Below are positions 44,300-52,658 of a DNA stretch of 64,000 bases, piece by piece. The translations under genes were made by a program, and so were the position numbers. Below the pieces are notes generated by a model. It was not told the DNA's origin. It saw only the letters and a list, made by a program, of their open reading frames with translations, and searched no databases. Position 1 is the first letter of the stretch. Each line of letters begins with the position of its first letter. Source of the DNA: Phytophthora quininea (Eukaryota; Oomycota; Peronosporomycetes; Peronosporales; Peronosporaceae); NCBI GenBank assembly GCA_011947345.1, contig JAAVTG010000688.1:124001-188000 (forward strand), in the 5' to 3' direction.

Positions 44300-44328
44300 C
44301 GTCCGTGTCCTTGTCCTTGTCCTTGTCG
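44300..44328 (+). repeat. Short tandem repeat of CCTTGT
   Basis: About four to five units of a hexamer (GTCCGTGTCCTTGTCCTTGT and on). Confidence 0.8.
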
Positions 44329-44546
44329 TACGTAATGCGCCCCGTCATCATCTGCCGTAGTCAACTTCTAACATGTGTTCAACAGTTTGCTCCGATTGCG
44401 CTGTTCGTGCATACATAACTTATTAACAGTGAGGGCAATCATCATCACCTCAGAGACTTCGTAAAAGCTGTCCAATGCCGATCCCGTCGAGCTTCTTGGT
44501 CAACAAGGACGTGAGTCAGGTTAACCCGTACCTTTGGCAGCGTCCT

Positions 44547-44560
44547 CGCCATTCGCAATT
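44547..44560 (+). promoter_or_regulatory. Initiator and flanking element of metalloprotease-like gene B
   Basis: CGCCATTCGCAATT: CCATTC fits the initiator core and CAATTCC resembles the flanking element; the ATG is 9 bp downstream. Confidence 0.5.
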
Positions 44561-44568
44561 CCTCCGCC

Positions 44569-45697
44569 ATGGCAGCCGACCAAAAACAATTCTACACAAG
44601 AAACTTGGTGTTTGCTGTGATTCTTGCATGTTTGGTATGCGCTTCTGTCGCATCGGGGGCCAAGTGCGTCCCGAAGACTCAAGCTCCGGTGGCGGCAGAT
44701 GCAGCGCCAATTCCACCAGCGACCGAGGTGACTGTCCCAGAGACGACAGACGCCCCAACCCAGCAGCAAACCAACACTCCTGAAGTTCCACAGCAAACGC
44801 AACCGACTACACCTGCAGCTTCCAGTGTCGATGGCTCAAACAATTCACCACCGACGCCAAACACCGAAGGCTCAACGGAACAAACTCCTGCGCAAGGCCT
44901 TCGGGCGACGCCGCTACTTTCGGGGACATCACTTCGGCCAGTGGACAATGCGTTGTCGGCAATCCCAACGCGTACATCAGCACGAAATACGTCGACTGGG
45001 TCTACGACAACCGCATCGCGAGCGGCGTACCGACCTTCAAGAACTACATCTTCGACCAGATCGTCACCAACAACGGGTCGCTAAACTGCGTTCGCTGGGA
45101 CAGCACTAACAAACTCTCGAAAACCGAGGCATCCAAGTTCGAGGCGATGCTCAATCGCCAATTCAAGGCCTGGAACGAATGGCTGATCGGGTACGATTGC
45201 TGGCCGTTCAAGACCATCGACGTCAAGATCGTGGGGTGGGCTGTGCGGCAGGCTTCTCTTCTGGATTGGAGTGATGATTCCCTTGGCACGATCTACGACG
45301 GCGTCCTAGCCGACGATGGAGTTCCTCAATGTCCTGACAACTGCTACAAGCATTTGAACCAGGCGGTTAGTTCGGACACCAGCGCCTGCAAGGGAACTCC
45401 ATTCGACATGTCTTTGTGGCCAACTTTGGGGCAGGGTGGCGGTGCCGGTGGTGACTGGGGTCAACGTGTGGATGAGGGTTCGATGATGGCATCGATCGAC
45501 AATGAACAGCTGATCATAGTCGCGCACGAAATCGGTCATGGCTTTGGTCTGCCAGACTTCTACGAGCCTTCGCAAAAGCCCGGCGAAGATTTTCCGAAGT
45601 GCATCATGATGGCTGGTTCATCCCCGACGGTCACTCCTGCTGACGGCTGGATGCTGCGCCGTGTGCTGGAGCACGTTAAGATCGCTACGACTTCTAA
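44569..45697 (+). CDS. Secreted HExxHxxGxxD metalloprotease-like protein B
   Basis: Signal peptide LVFAVILACLVCASVASG, then a Thr/Pro/Gln-rich linker (about residues 35-110) typical of cell-wall or secreted modular proteins. The conserved module follows: FGDITSASGQCVVGNPNAYI, WNEWLIGYDCWPFKTIDVKI, GTPFDMSLWPTLGQGGGAGG and the zinc motif AHEIGHGFGLPDFY. The metzincin-type HExxHxxGxxD suggests zinc binding with Asp as third ligand; many Trp and Cys suggest a disulphide-bonded secreted enzyme. Two bases are missing: a C near 44896 between linker and module, and an A near 45680 in VLEHVK. With both, the frame ends in TAA at 45695-45697 and encodes 376 residues. It is a tandem paralogue of gene A, 6 kb upstream. 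Substrate unknown. Confidence 0.75.
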
Positions 45698-45862
45698 CTC
45701 CTCTTGTGATACTGTTTGTCTGTGTACATGTCATCTTAAGTCGTAAGTAGGCGGGTTTTCGATGTCTTGGGTAGCCTACTACTGAGTTCAATTAAACTGT
45801 CAGGGTCGATTGTATTGATCTAATAGTCAGTCTACATGCTCGCCCACGAGGCAGCACAAACA

Positions 45863-47564
45863 TTAATTCTCTCGTGAGCAATAGCGACGACGGCTGCGAA
45901 TGAGCAGCAGTTCATGGTACAGCAGCTGCGCGAGGCACACGCAGGACAAAATGGTGCCAATCTCCAGCAGCACGAACACTGGGCCCCAGGAGCACACCTG
46001 CATGCACCGCGGACTCTTCGGGTCGCATCCTTTCGGCTCATACCGACAATCTGCCAGGTATCCGACGAGGTATTGTACGAGAGCAGCACCGACGCTACCA
46101 GTTCCGTCAATGATTCCTGTGACGGTCGCGAGGGCCTCTGCGTTGCCACGGATGCTTTCATGGGTGCCCAGATCCGCCGAAATCGCAGTGCTGATCAAGT
46201 TGGCTGGGCCGCCCAGCATGAAACCCGATGATAACAGAAATACTGCTGTCATATCATAGGAAGCTCCGTCCATGAAGTAGATGGTCACACTACCAGCATC
46301 AGCAGCATAGCAAAACAGTTTAGCTTGCAGTGGTAATACACAACATCTTTCTTAACGTCTTACCACGAAAACAGCAGCATCGTCACCACAACGGGAGATC
46401 GGACGCCCATTCGGTCGGAAACAATTCCGCCGACAAAGCCACCGACAATCTGGCCAGCGTCATACAACATCTAGGAGCAAAGTCAACCTTCGTTAGACGG
46501 CCACCAGGGTCAATAATGCCAACAAAATAGTCGCAAACGAACTGAGAAAGAACCGGCCTCTGCGTTCCCCATGTGCAGCGACACCGTCAAGTAGAACGGG
46601 ATCCAGAAGAACAGTGCGTAGTTGACTGACTTCAGACACGCGTACGACATGGCGTACGGGAAAACCTACCGCCACAAAACCAGCAACATCTTAGTCAGCA
46701 GTCTCACGAGAAAACAAATCAGTAAGAACATCAAGCCCACTCCAGGAATGCACCAGGCCTCGAAGAACCCAATCCCTTGCACTTTCGACTCGTCCTCAGT
46801 CGTCTCTGCTTCTTCGGACTCATCTTTCTGCTTGGCCACCTCAGGTTTGGCTTCCTCGAGACTTTCATGACGATACTGAAGGTCTTTGGGTCTGGATAAA
46901 GGAAGAAGTGCACCAACAGGCCGTGGAAAGCCACCAGCGCAGCTGCGACCACAAGCGCGAGCTTCCACGCCACCGTCTTGTTGAACAGTGCGAACATCAT
47001 GGCCACGAGCGCCGTGCCCACAATGTTGCCCAGACAGGCGTTGCCGCTCCAGACACCGAGCACGGCGCCGCGTTCTCGCTGGTCGAACCACTTGCCCATG
47101 ACAGCGACGTTAGCGGGCCATCCGCTGGACTGGATGAGGCCGTTGAGTCCCCAGAGCACGGCGTAGAAGCTCAGCGCGTGGATGTCTGCAAGAGCGCCCA
47201 GTCCGAAGACCAAAACGATGGCCGCAGTGGCCCACATGCCCCCAGCGATCATCCTGCGCAGGTCGTGTTTGTCTCCGAGGATGCCACTGATATAGAGCCC
47301 CAGGGCGTAGAAGCCCATGAAGAGCGTGTCCAGCAGTCCGTACATCTCGGCCTGCTGGTCGCGTGCGTACACCTTGGAGTGGATCCACTGCTCGTCCGCC
47401 ATCTCGCCCTTGATGGCCGAGAAACTCTTGCGGCTCGCATGGAACAGAACGTAGCTGAAGAAGGTCAGGAAGAACACGCCGCGCTTGTTGGCCGCGAACT
47501 CGCGGCAGCCCCGCTGGGCCTCCACCGCCGCCGCCACCGCCTCGACCGCCTCCGTCTTCCCCAT
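45863..47564 (-). CDS. SLC37-type sugar-phosphate/phosphate antiporter (MFS)
   Basis: Twelve-helix MFS carriers of this group exchange glucose-6-phosphate or glycerol-3-phosphate for phosphate, commonly at the ER. The N-terminal half includes FFSYVLFHASRKSFSAIKGE, FMGFYALGLYISGILGDKHD, LRRMIAGGMW and GLIQSSGWPANVAVMGKWF, characteristic of SLC37. I resolve four exons: 47564-46741, 46665-46543, 46470-46364 and 46289-45863 (introns GTGGGC..GGTAG, GTTCGT..CCTAG, GTAAGA..GGTAG). The third exon has MLYDAGQIVGGFVGG and SDRMGVR. One C is missing near 46888 (DPK to DLQYRHE). With it every phase closes and the product is 493 residues. The charged loop between the halves (about 225-265) is Glu-rich. Confidence 0.85.
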
Positions 47565-47608
47565 TCTGATTCTAAAGTGGGTATAAGTACGGTATACACG
47601 ACATGGCT

Positions 47609-48060
47609 ACACTGAGTCTTCTATTCAAACCCGTTCGCCCGAATAGAAGCGCCGTCCAGAGCCTCCGGCAGACACCATGCTGGCGACTACGTTGGTGGCG
47701 GCTTCGTGAACACCTGTATGCCGTCCTTGATGGTGCGGTACGGCAATCCGTAGGCTGTGACGAGCACCTCGGTCGTGCCGGTGCAGTTGACGCTGCCGGC
47801 AGCGCTACGCGAGCTCGATATCGTCTCCACGACGGCGACGCTTGATGACCTTCGCCAACATGGCCTCGCATTTGTATCGCGCCAGCTACAGCAACCTCTC
47901 CGGCACAACCGAGGCGCTCGTCACGGCCTACGGACTACCGCACCGCACCTTCAAGATCGGCATCGCGGTGTCCACAATGCCGGCGCCTGCTCTGCCGAGT
48001 TCAGCGCGTATGAGTGTTACTTCCGCGAAGATCAAGGCAAGATGTCGGGTCTGCAGTCAG
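47609..48060. repeat. Inverted repeat of a coding segment (divergent gene fragments)
   Basis: The minus strand at 47720-47790 reads CTGTTEVLVTAYGLPYRTIK, and the plus strand at 47895-47960 reads LSGTTEALVTAYGLPHRTFK. The DNA of the two arms is about three-quarters identical in inverted orientation, separated by about 110 bp. Downstream of each arm, in another frame, the peptides GVHEAATNVVAS (minus, to the TGA near 47609) and GVHNAGACSAEFSAYECYF (plus) continue. They look like two diverged copies of the same gene start arranged back to back. The protein is not recognised. Confidence 0.5.
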
Positions 48061-48145
48061 TGACAAGACCAGAGCGAGTGCATTGGACCTGAGATGGTTC
48101 TGGACGAGGAAGAGTGAAGCTGGTCACGTAAGCACAATTCTCAGG

Positions 48146-48570
48146 ATGAAAACGAGAAGCATGAGGAAGAAGCTCAAGACAGCAACGGTGGACGAGCAGT
48201 CCGAGCCGCTCTTCTTGCGGGCTTTGACGGTTGCGGCGCAGCACATTGTACCGTTGCTGGTGGCGAGCGATTGCTGCAATCTGTTCGAGAGTTGCCGAGG
48301 CAGAGCCTACCGAGGTGTCCTGGAAGCCATCGCGACCGATGCGTTCCTCATCCGATACGAAATCCAAGACATGCACTTCGATGACCACTGCTGTGGCGAC
48401 TGGCAACAGTTGATGCAGCACTCCCTTTCTGATGTTCCTGCTGCTTTGGCAAGAATCTCAAGCACGTTCGCTTCGTACGCGCTGTCGACCTGGACAAGAG
48501 CATCGTATTCTGCGGATTTACTCCAGCGGGTGTGCTTTGCGGGACTTACGTCTATCCGTATGTGTCATAA
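48146..48570 (+). pseudogene. DLIAGFTP family, copy 4a, internally deleted
   Basis: Starts MKTRSMRKKLKTATVDEQ (ATG 48146) and has the N-terminal helical block (LTVAAQHIVPLLVASDCCNL) and DMHFDDHCCGDWQQLMQ. Then, in another frame, it jumps to the C-terminal motifs NLKHVRFVRAVDL and CGFTPAGVLCGTYVYPYVS, ending in TAA 48570. About 200 family residues between DWQQL and the HLKHVRYVRP block are missing. Confidence 0.6.
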
Positions 48571-48613
48571 AGTTTTCTTTCGCTCAGTTCGATTGACCAT
48601 TTCTACCTGGAAA

Positions 48614-49057
48614 ATGAAGCGAGAAGGTGAAAGTGGCAAACGAGAAATGAAGAGAGCGAAGGTTGATGAAGCTTTGGAGCCCCTTTTCTTTCAGGTGGTG
48701 ACGGTAGCAGCGCAGGTCCTGGTGCCGATGTTGGTCTTAAAGGATTACCGCAGTTTGTTCGAGCGTTGCTGGGGTAGAGCGAGTCGAGGTGTATTCGACG
48801 CCATTGCGGTGCACGCACTGCCAATTCGAAATAAAGAGCACGACATGCATGGCAAGGATGAACAAGACTTGACGCCTTCAATCGACTCAGGAGCTTACAG
48901 ACTGATGAATCGTGTAGAATCAGGACTCGGTGACCGCTTTTTCGGCTCAAGAGACGATGGTTTTGGTCTAAATCTTACCGAAAAGCACTGGCGAGGGATT
49001 GGCGTGGAGGCTATGCGGATTTACTCCAGCGGGGTTTTCGAGTATCCGTTTGCATAG
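48614..49057 (+). pseudogene. DLIAGFTP family, copy 4b, internally deleted
   Basis: Starts MKREGESGKREMKRAKVDEA (ATG 48614). It has the N-terminal block (VVTVAAQVLVPMLVLKDYRS), loses the DW region, resumes at RLMNRVESGLGDRFFGSRDD and LTEKHWRGI, and then, in another frame, ends in CGFTPAG. It is a close relative of 4a and 5 with a different internal deletion. Confidence 0.55.
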
Positions 49058-49203
49058 GCATTAATCATTTGGAGTCGAAGATTTTTCGTATCGGCAAGTT
49101 CTTCGGAAATTGCTGACTGCTTTTTAAATGCATGATGGCAACGGCTTGCTGTGCGTTGTTTGCTCATATTCCTCGTTTCTCAAGATGGAATTAAAAGGAG
49201 AAA

Positions 49204-50173
49204 ATGATGCCCACCAAACCAAGAAGAATGTTGCCCCGCTTTTCTTTCGGTTGTTGGCGGGGAGCGCAGGTCGTTGTCCCGTTGCTGGTGGCGCGAGACT
49301 GCTGCAGTTTGTTCGAGAGTTGCAATAGAAGCGCAAACTTGGATGTTCTGGAGGTTATCGCAACGTACGCACTGCCAATTCTCTACGAAACTCGAGATGT
49401 TCGCGACGGCAAGAAATGCTTCGGCGACTGGCAGCAGCTAAAGACAACAAGGGATGACCTTGTAAAATGTGGGTTTTGTTGCAAGAAGTAATGGCCACGC
49501 CGAAATCCCCTCGATTGCGGTCTGATTTGCTCGCAGCTTTCTCTTTGGTGTACCGAGGCATCCTCCCGTACTGTTTCAAGGACAAATTCTTGGGTTCTAC
49601 CGATATGGTGCTCGTCTTTGGACTATTGTGTCCAGCGGTGCTTACACTTACTGCGGCTGTGGGGGAGCAAGCCCGTCGGTCAATATCGACGACATTGAGG
49701 AACTGACGAGGTTGCTGAATGACAAGGAGCCGGGTCTTGGTGACTGCTTTTTGGGATCCGAAGACAGCGATGGTGTCCAACCACGGAGAACCACTGGCGA
49801 GGAATTCAAGTCGACTTGGAACGTGGCACGAGCGAGTGCAGCATTTGCGAAGCTGCACCTGCGGGTTTGGACCCCTTGCTGCAGAAGCACTTTTGCGCGG
49901 TTTATCGGCCGCTCAAAGATTTATGTTGGAAAACTCAAGCACGTCCGCTACGTTCGGGCACCGATTGACACGAGACAATCGTTCATGCGCTTGCTGGACC
50001 CACTACCTGATCTCATTGCCGGGTTTACTCCGGCAGGCGTCCTCTGCGGCTTCTACACTGTGTTACTGATCTCAACCGAGCTCAAAGCAAATAAATCCAT
50101 AGACGTGGTTGCGGCGAACCAAAATGCCATCATGAGTCGTGTTTGCCTTCAGTTACATTGGGCTTTGTTTTGA
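49204..50173 (+). pseudogene. DLIAGFTP family, copy 5, frameshifted
   Basis: Segments in three frames: N-terminal block (GAQVVVPLLVARDCCSLFES) and DVRDGKKCFGDWQQLK; then FSLVYRGILPYCF; then EELTRLLNDKEPGLGDCFLG, GKLKHVRYVRAPIDT and LPDLIAGFTPAGVLCGFYT. The tail after DLIAGFTP differs from other copies and ends in TGA at 50171-50173. Unlike 4a and 4b the order is complete, so this is the least deleted member of the small array at 48.1-50.2 kb. Frame changes near 49490 and 49700 may be errors or decay. Confidence 0.55.
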
Positions 50174-51386
50174 TTAAAGATTAAATTGTGCTAGTGCTGT
50201 GCTGAATGCTTGGATCGGAGTGATCGGAGCGCGGAAGTCCAAGTGGAACTTCTTCTCGTCCACTTTGCCAAACTGGAGGAAGATGGGGCGGTCGCAGTTC
50301 CTGGTGCTGGTCTCGGCTCGAACAAGCTGAAAGTTCTTGACGGAAGGAACGGATACTCGGCCATTGAAATTGAGTCGGTAGAAACCATTCTCAAACACTG
50401 GTTCCTTGTTCTCAAAGACCTGGAGCGACTCTGCTGGGATGGCCGAATGAGCCACTGGAATATCGGGGTTGGACATACTCCGGTAGAGGTCGATGAGCAT
50501 TGAGAACGACGTCAAGCTGTCGCCAACAGTGAGTCCTTCAATCTCCTTGCGCTTCGAGAGCGGCGGGAGGATTACTGTAACTCGTCGAGGCTCTGACGAG
50601 TTGAATGTGCTGCCGAAGATCATGGCACCGAGTTCTGTTTTCCGGCTGATGTTCCCCACGAGCACATTCTTCTTCTTTGAAAAGTTAGAGCGTAATTTGC
50701 CGATGTAATTGCCGCTCTTCTTGGTGAACTTGGAAGACAGCGCAGCCGAGCGCGTCATGTCGAAAAGGCGGTAATTCGAGGTGCGGTTCTTCATTTGCTT
50801 CTCGGCCATCAGCACCAGTTGTCCGTTGATAAAGTAGTGATACTGTGAACTCAGTAACGTCTTCACGCGGAGGATGTAACCCTGCACGAGGCTCACTTCG
50901 GTGCCAGGGAAAACGGCGAGTTTCGATAGTCGGGACAAATCGATACTGGCTGGAGATGTCGTTGGAACTGGTGCAGGTGCAGATTGGGGAGGCGTGGTCG
51001 CCTTGATAGACTCGTTGTCGGAATCATCTTCGGATTGTTGGGAGCGTCGTCTGGTCGATTTGGGCCGAGTATTTGCTTTGCTGTTGTTCTTCTCGTCATC
51101 ATCGCTGTCGCTGTCCCCGTCGTCGTCGCTTTCGTCTGATGAATACTGATTTGCTTTGTTCCAAGCGCTTTCAGGCTTGTGCGGTTGTCGAGAAGTTGTT
51201 CCTTCTTTCAACGAAGTTCGGGCCTCGAACATTGGTTCTCGATTGCGGACATCGACGCCGTCGTGGTTGTCTTCATCGTCACCGTCGATCGAGAAGGGCA
51301 TGACTTGATTCTCATCGTCTTGGTGCTTTTGAGGCCCGGGGCGAGGTGCCAGCGGAGTCAAAACGGTTCGACCTCGAGTGCTCATG
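50174..51386 (-). CDS. Tubby-like protein
   Basis: Tubby C-terminal domains form a beta barrel around a helix and bind PI(4,5)P2. ATG 51386 (MSTRGRTVLTPLAPRPGPQK); 403 residues, uninterrupted. The first 150 residues are acidic and Ser-rich (SSDESDDDGDSDSDDDEKN), likely disordered. The Tubby domain spans about 165-403: YHYFINGQ, SNYRLFDMTRSAALSSK, YIGKLRSNFSKKKNVLVG, LGAMIFGSTFNSSEPRRVTV, and the terminal signatures NGRVSVPSVKNFQLV and LDFRAPITPIQAFSTALAQF. No F-box is seen. It ends tail-to-tail with, and immediately adjacent to, copy 5 of the DLIAGFTP family. Confidence 0.93.
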
Positions 51387-51540
51387 GCTTCAAGTTTCAA
51401 ACTTCAATAGTGATTGTCTTCGACGCCGAAGATGGAAATGAACACTCCGCCCACGTCATATGGGAAAGAGCTCTACTAAAAATATTTGTCGCTGAGAAAG
51501 GCAAGCCAGCTCCGATTGTTCTCCAAAAATGCTAATGATA

Positions 51541-51577
51541 GTAGTTGGAACTTCTTATGATTGTAGTTGGAACTTCT
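51541..51577 (+). repeat. Short direct repeat GTAGTTGGAACTTCT, 22-bp spacing
   Basis: 15 identical bases at 51541-51555 and 51563-51577, each preceded by ATGAT plus A or T. It lies just upstream of the ankyrin gene. Confidence 0.8.
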
Positions 51578-51588
51578 TTCACGCAAGT

Positions 51589-52624
51589 ATGAGTGAGATC
51601 CAAGACTGGCAATGGCTCGAGTCCCGGCGTCGCCTTCTTGTTGGGTCGATCCTTGCGCCAAGTGACAAGGACCAATTCATCGAGGCATCGTTCTCAACGT
51701 ATTTCAGACACAATCTGCGTGAGCCTGGATTTTGGGCAGCTTTCGACCAAGCATGCAGTCTTGTGGCGGACGGTTTGCCGTGGCACGAACCTAGGCAACT
51801 CATGTTGTCGTATTCGCTGCCTCAGAAAGTCAATGGGAAGGATGCTCGGGTAGGGATAAATTTCACCAGCTTGTACCAAATATCACTAAAGGAAAATATG
51901 CTTGAAGGGCGAGACCATGATGACTCTCGCAGCAACTTTTGGCCGTGCGAAGGTGGTGAACATTTTGTGCCAGATCAAAGGAGACCCCAAGATTGAAAAT
52001 GCAAAGGTACTCAGAGCAAACTTTAAACAGTTAACTATTAGCTGAATTTCGATCAGGGCTGGTCCACTGTGCATGTAGCAGCAGCGTACAACCACGTCAA
52101 TGTCATTGAAGCCCTATTGACGCTTGGCGTGAGTATGAACGAAGTGGATTCCCGTCTGGGATACACTCCACTGCACGTGGCTGCCTCCGCAGATAACATT
52201 GAAATCCTAAAGACGTTGCATGCATCGAAGCAAGCCGATTTCTGGAAGAAGGCGAAGAATGTGAGTGATCATGCAGCTCGAGTTGAATGTTCTCCTGACG
52301 TAGTTTGCGCAGGGTTTCTCTGTCCTTCATGTTGCGGCTACTCATGGGTCGGAAAAGTGCGTCAAGTTTTTATCAGAGACATTCCCGGACATGAAGTTCC
52401 ACGACGACAATGTGCTGAGAGAGAGTCCAGCCCACAAAGCTGCTAAACATCTCCATCCTACCCTGTACAACGATCTAATCTCGCTCGGAGCTCGAGACGA
52501 TCTGGAAAATATCGAGGTCAGTGCAAATGTTGTTTATATGCACGACTGCTTCTCGTTGACTATGAACTGCTAGGACGACACTGCTCGAGTCATCTCCGTT
52601 TTCAACTCGCGCTATTGTCTTTAG
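51589..52624 (+). CDS. Ankyrin-repeat protein, four exons
   Basis: ATG 51589 (MSEIQDWQWLESRRRLLVGS). Exons 51589-52006, 52057-52260, 52313-52516 and 52574-52624; introns GTACTC..TCAG, GTGAGT..GCAG and GTCAGT..CTAG, all short (about 50 bp) and phase 0. Ankyrin units: ETMMTLAATFGRAKVVNILC, STVHVAAAYNHVNVIEALLT, TPLHVAASADNIEILKTL and FSVLHVAATHGSEKCVKFL. The N-terminal 100 residues have no recognised domain. An extra A in the run at about 51895 shifts the frame before the first repeat; without it the product is 291 residues. Probably a cytosolic binding protein; partner unknown. Confidence 0.8.
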
Positions 52625-52658
52625 ATTACCAAGATTAAATAAAAAAAGTATCATCTTC

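Larger units (their letters stand above)
43970..44546. other. Intergenic region with one family fragment and a hexamer repeat
   Basis: Apart from the DLIAGFTP fragment at 44111-44175 and the CCTTGT repeat at 44300-44328, no gene is recognised. Confidence 0.4.

Noticed and set aside
46543..46741. In-frame TAG in the SLC37-type gene as a nonsense mutation
   Set aside because: It lies inside a 75-bp intron (GTGGGC..GGTAG) whose removal joins CIPG to VFPYAMSY in phase.
46908..47615. 235-codon plus-strand frame opposite the SLC37-type gene
   Set aside because: Antisense shadow of exon 1; composition rich in His, Glu and Arg with no domain.
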